Source of the DNA: Acidianus hospitalis
Lineage (GTDB): Archaea; Thermoproteota; Thermoprotei_A; Sulfolobales; Sulfolobaceae
Length of the DNA: 9,735 nt
Reading direction: 5' to 3'
Assembly: GCA_003086435.1 (NCBI GenBank)
Contig: QEFD01000124.1
Location: 1-9,735, forward strand
In this document: piece after piece, positions 7,495 to 9,735 of the stretch
How positions within the stretch are numbered: the stretch's first letter is position 1
Layout of the letters: each line of letters opens with the position of its first letter
The notes under the pieces: generated by a model
What the model saw: only the letters and a program-made list of their open reading frames with translations
Told to the model about the DNA's origin: nothing
Database searches by the model: none
Position numbers and translations under genes: made by a program

Positions 7495-7503
7495 AATATA
7501 AAA
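7495..7503 (-). promoter_or_regulatory. TATA box for SmAP gene
   Basis: The minus strand reads TTTTATATT, centred near 7499. Transcription about 26 nt downstream would begin near 7473, giving a short leader of about 13 nt that just includes the GAGGAG site. Confidence 0.5.
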
Positions 7504-7566
7504 GAATGACTTAGCGTTTTTCACGGCAAAAGACTTTTGAGCAAAGTATTTGTCAGCTTTTTATTC

Positions 7567-7875
7567 ATGGAACTTGTAGTAACAGATCCAGAAGATATAC
7601 TAAGAGTTTCAACTGCATTTTCTTCAATGACTAGAATAAATATATTAAAATTAGTAGCTGAAAAACCAAAGAGTATAACAGAATTAAGTAATGAACTGAT
7701 GATGTCAAAAGGAAATATAAGCTCACAAGTAGCAGAATTACAAAATGCAGGATTAATAGAAATTTCATATGAGAATGGTGAAAAAGGAATTAAAAAAATG
7801 ATAAAATCAAAATATGATAGGATTATTATAGTACTCTCAGAGTCCGGCAGCAGCCTTCAAGAATCCAACAAATAA
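7567..7875 (+). CDS. ArsR-like winged-helix DNA-binding protein
   Basis: This 102-residue protein has a winged-helix fold. Helix 1-2 carries [19 protein letters not shown] (12-30), typical of ArsR-type regulators. The helix-turn-helix is at about 36-66 ([29 protein letters not shown]), and a beta-wing follows (67-90). No metal-binding Cys pair is seen, so metal sensing is unlikely; the ligand and target are unknown. ATG 7567 is preferred because it directly precedes the family-like [12 protein letters not shown] start. A TTG at 7537 would add ten hydrophobic residues with no support. The last 13 codons are antisense to the end of pyrG, and the tail after residue 90 looks non-conserved. The gene sits alone between divergent SmAP and convergent pyrG. 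Local autoregulation or control of SmAP through the shared 106-bp intergenic region is possible but is inference only. Confidence 0.82.
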   Translation: MELVVTDPEDILRVSTAFSSMTRINILKLVAEKPKSITELSNELMMSKGNISSQVAELQNAGLIEISYENGEKGIKKMIKSKYDRIIIVLSESGSSLQESNK

Positions 7876-9432
7876 AGGTGAAGGTCTTAAAGGTCTGCTC
7901 TTAAACTCTGGATGAGCTTGAGTAGCTACAAAGAACTTATGATCCTTTAATTCTATCATCTCAACTAGGCCGTTCTCACTAACTCCAGAGATTATCATAC
8001 CAGCAGACTGCAGTTTATCTACATATTCTGGATTAACCTCATACCTATGCCTATGTCTTTCATAAACTTCTGATTTTCCATAAAGGTTATAAGCTATTGT
8101 ACCTTCTTTAAGAATAATCTTCTGTGCACCTAATCTCATAGTTCCTCCTACTTGCGTAACTCTTTTTTGCTCATCTAGCAAAGTGACGACAGGATAAGGT
8201 GTATTAGGATCAACTTCAGTAGTATGAGCACCTTTAAGACCTAAAACGTTTCTGGCGAACTCAACTACAGCTAGCTGTAAGCCGTAGCAAATACCTAGAT
8301 ATGGAACATTGTTTTCTCTAGCGTATTTTATTGCTTTTAATTTACCTTCGACTCCTCTAGCTCCGAAGCCAGGTAAAACTACTATCCCGTCCAATCCTTT
8401 CAATTTTTCCTCTACAGCATTATCTTTCTCTAGGTCAGTAGATTCTATCCAAACAATTTGAGGCTTAAGGTGTAACATTGCAGAAGCATGATATATTGCT
8501 TCTTTTATACTCAAGTAACTGTCCTTTAGTTTTGTATACTTTCCTACCAAACCTATTCTAACGACTTTGTTACCGTTCTTTATGGCATTTACAAAATTTA
8601 CCCAATCATCAAGCTTAGGCGGAGTATCCTTTAATGCAAGCTTTGATAAAAGCTTTGAAGGAAGTGATTGCTTTTCTAAAATTAGAGGAACTTCATAGGC
8701 TGTTAAAACGTCATAATTAGAGAAAATGTACTCGGGTTTTACATTAGTGAACAATGCAATTTTCTTCTTAGTTTCCTCATCTATTGGTACTATAGATCTT
8801 GCTATTATAATATCAGGCTGAATTCCTATCCTTCTTAACTCTTGAACACTATGCTGCAGAGGCTTAGTTTTTAATTCTCCAGTTACATTAAGATATTCTA
8901 CTAACGCAACGTGAATAAAGACTATATCATGCTCTTCCTCCTCTAACTTCATTTGCCTAACCGCTTCAAGGAATGGCAAGCTTTCTATATCTCCTACTGT
9001 ACCTCCTATTTCTACTATTACGATATCTGCCTTATCCAATTCTGCTACTTTCCTAATCATTGATTTTATTTCATCAGTAACATGCGGTATAATTTGAACA
9101 GTCTGTCCTAGATACTTTCCTTCTCTTTCCTTCTTTATTACTTCAAAATAAACTTTCCCTGCAGTAATATTATTATGCTTACTCATGTCTATATCGAGGA
9201 ATCTTTCATAATGCCCTAAATCTAAGTCGGTCTCTGCACCGTCATCTGTGACAAAAACTTCTCCGTGCATATAAGGATTCATGGTGCCTGCATCAACATT
9301 GATATAAGGATCTACTTTTACTACAGATATTTTGTATCCCCTAGCTTTCAAAAGAAGCCCTATGGATGCTGCAACAGTACCTTTTCCTACACTAGATAAT
9401 ACACCACCAGTTACTATTACGAACTTTGTCAA
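7837..9432 (-). CDS. pyrG: CTP synthase
   Basis: This enzyme converts UTP to CTP using ATP and glutamine, the last step of pyrimidine nucleotide synthesis, in the cytoplasm. The 531 residues are full length. The N-terminal amidoligase domain (1-270) has [12 protein letters not shown] (8-19), [30 protein letters not shown] spread over 38-67, and [11 protein letters not shown] (141-151). The C-terminal class I glutaminase domain (about 290-531) has LPGFGARG (353-360), nucleophile C382 in GICYGLQ, and the H507/E509 pair in HPEF. GICYGLQ replaces the commoner GICLGMQ but keeps the Cys. The start is TTG 9432, encoding the conserved [10 protein letters not shown]. An upstream ATG at 9437 is out of frame and meets a stop after one codon. 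A GTGAT site lies six bases before the TTG. The gene is divergent from hps, and its 3' end overlaps the winged-helix gene by 39 bp. Confidence 0.97.
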   Translation of the reverse strand: MTKFVIVTGGVLSSVGKGTVAASIGLLLKARGYKISVVKVDPYINVDAGTMNPYMHGEVFVTDDGAETDLDLGHYERFLDIDMSKHNNITAGKVYFEVIKKEREGKYLGQTVQIIPHVTDEIKSMIRKVAELDKADIVIVEIGGTVGDIESLPFLEAVRQMKLEEEEHDIVFIHVALVEYLNVTGELKTKPLQHSVQELRRIGIQPDIIIARSIVPIDEETKKKIALFTNVKPEYIFSNYDVLTAYEVPLILEKQSLPSKLLSKLALKDTPPKLDDWVNFVNAIKNGNKVVRIGLVGKYTKLKDSYLSIKEAIYHASAMLHLKPQIVWIESTDLEKDNAVEEKLKGLDGIVVLPGFGARGVEGKLKAIKYARENNVPYLGICYGLQLAVVEFARNVLGLKGAHTTEVDPNTPYPVVTLLDEQKRVTQVGGTMRLGAQKIILKEGTIAYNLYGKSEVYERHRHRYEVNPEYVDKLQSAGMIISGVSENGLVEMIELKDHKFFVATQAHPEFKSRPLRPSPLFVGFLKAAAGL

Positions 9433-9438
9433 TACATA

Positions 9439-9443
9439 ATCAC
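9439..9443 (-). promoter_or_regulatory. Ribosome-binding site for the pyrG TTG start
   Basis: The minus strand reads GTGAT, six bases before TTG 9432-9430. It complements the archaeal 16S 3' end (AUCAC) and supports the TTG rather than the nearby dead-end ATG at 9437. Confidence 0.5.
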
Positions 9444-9467
9444 AGTAACAAGTACTCGGCTTTTGAG

Positions 9468-9475
9468 CTTAAAAA
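9468..9475 (-). promoter_or_regulatory. TATA box for pyrG
   Basis: The minus strand reads TTTTTAAG, centred near 9471-9472. Initiation about 26 nt downstream (near 9445) would leave a leader of about 13 nt holding the GTGAT site. This is the same layout as for the SmAP gene. Confidence 0.5.
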
Positions 9476-9491
9476 CTCTTTTATAGATTAA

Positions 9492-9499
9492 TTTAATTA
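9492..9499 (+). promoter_or_regulatory. Candidate TATA box for hps
   Basis: TTTAATTA is centred about 26-27 nt before ATG 9522, fitting a leaderless transcript. A second candidate, TTTTATAG at 9479-9486, is a better TATA match but would give a leader of about 14 nt with no Shine-Dalgarno motif. One of the two is likely used. Confidence 0.4.
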
Positions 9500-9521
9500 T
9501 TACCTCGTCCGCTTATGTCAT

Positions 9522-9735
9522 ATGAAAGACGAAGTCCTTGAAAGAATTTCGAGTAAAAAGAACTTACAAGTAGCATTAGATTTCATATCTCTTGACGATG
9601 CAATAAGAGTAGCAAAAATGGCAATAGAAGGAGGAGTAGACATAGTAGAAGTTGGAACTCCGTTAGTTAAAGCAGAAGGAATTAGAGGAATGAAACAACT
9701 AAGAGAAGTAGCTAAAGACAAAATTCTCTTAGCAG
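9522..9735 (+). CDS. hps: 3-hexulose-6-phosphate synthase, N-terminal part (runs off the window)
   Basis: The first 71 codons are present. The product belongs to the OMP-decarboxylase superfamily of (beta/alpha)8 barrels. Beta-1 is [17 protein letters not shown] (15-31) and beta-2 is [17 protein letters not shown] (37-53), then [16 protein letters not shown] (56-71), leading to where the catalytic DxKxxD strand should begin. In archaea without the oxidative pentose phosphate route this enzyme, running in the synthetic direction for ribulose 5-phosphate, links fructose 6-phosphate to pentoses via hexulose 6-phosphate with release of formaldehyde. Whether a 6-phospho-3-hexuloisomerase domain is fused downstream cannot be seen. 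ATG 9522 is chosen by the family N-terminus; the ATG at 9515 is in another frame. The last 55 bases are repeated inverted at the left end. The gene is divergent from pyrG. Confidence 0.85.
   Translation, partial: MKDEVLERISSKKNLQVALDFISLDDAIRVAKMAIEGGVDIVEVGTPLVKAEGIRGMKQLREVAKDKILLA
9681..9735 (-). repeat. Right arm of 55-bp inverted end repeat
   Basis: This is the exact reverse complement of positions 1-55. It lies within hps codons about 54-71. In this arm the coding context is continuous and ordinary, so this copy is the native one; the left arm is the suspect or duplicated one. Confidence 0.9.

Noticed and set aside
7537..7566. TTG start for the winged-helix protein adding ten residues
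   Set aside because: There is no SD site, the extension is hydrophobic, and the ATG at 7567 sits directly before the family-like sequence.
9518..9721. Leftward ORF opposite hps
   Set aside because: It is an antisense shadow of a clear barrel-enzyme N-terminus and includes the contig-end repeat.
1..9735. Search by eye for tRNA, rRNA, C/D-box RNA, CRISPR repeats, insertion sequences and attachment sites
   Set aside because: None was seen. Intergenic regions are too short and lack paired arms, spaced repeats or transposase remnants. The only repeat is the 55-bp pair at the ends.

Overview
The window is a stretch of a low-GC thermoacidophilic archaeal chromosome, most probably from the order Sulfolobales (Sulfolobaceae). 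I infer this from an archaeal-type S-adenosylmethionine synthetase, an archaeal Sm-like protein, RIO2 kinase, archaeal RqcH and AMMECR1, together with A/T-rich TATA elements about 26-28 nt ahead of several start codons (leaderless-type promoters). Nothing looks viral, plasmid-borne or transposon-borne. This is compact housekeeping DNA with no gene-free stretch over 300 bases, and the longest intergenic region is about 90 bp.

Layout. Positions 1-149 hold a contig-end repeat and a short A/T-rich intergenic region. A leftward cluster at 150-1498 reads, in transcription order, a small EMC6-like membrane protein, a Mut7-C/PIN-like RNase with a zinc ribbon, and AMMECR1. A rightward cluster at 1548-5980 reads RqcH, RIO2 kinase, then a two-module RNase H-fold protein of the DUF460/COG2433 family whose ATG overlaps the RIO2 stop codon. 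It meets, tail to tail, a leftward pair: SmAP (7460-7197) followed by S-adenosylmethionine synthetase (7165-5954). A small ArsR-like winged-helix regulator (7567-7875) runs rightward and collides tail to tail with leftward CTP synthase pyrG (9432-7837). Divergent from pyrG, the first 71 codons of 3-hexulose-6-phosphate synthase run off the right end.

Functional picture. RqcH (rescue of stalled large subunits), RIO2 (late small-subunit maturation), the SmAP and the Mut7-C RNase give the region an RNA/ribosome-quality flavour. SAM synthetase, CTP synthase and hexulose-phosphate synthase supply cofactor, nucleotide and pentose. The best candidates for undescribed biology are the DUF460 protein, translationally coupled to RIO2 and containing one intact and one decayed RuvC-like active site, and the EMC6-like membrane protein next to RqcH. 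The Sulfolobales-style RqcH itself appears to lack the helix-hairpin-helix domain and to carry Glu in place of the first residue of the Asp-Arg motif.

The main caution is that the first 55 bases are the exact reverse complement of the last 55. That length matches a common de Bruijn k-mer, so both ends may attach to the same assembly-graph node. This could mean a chimeric join, or a real second copy of part of hps flanking an invertible 9.6-kb segment.
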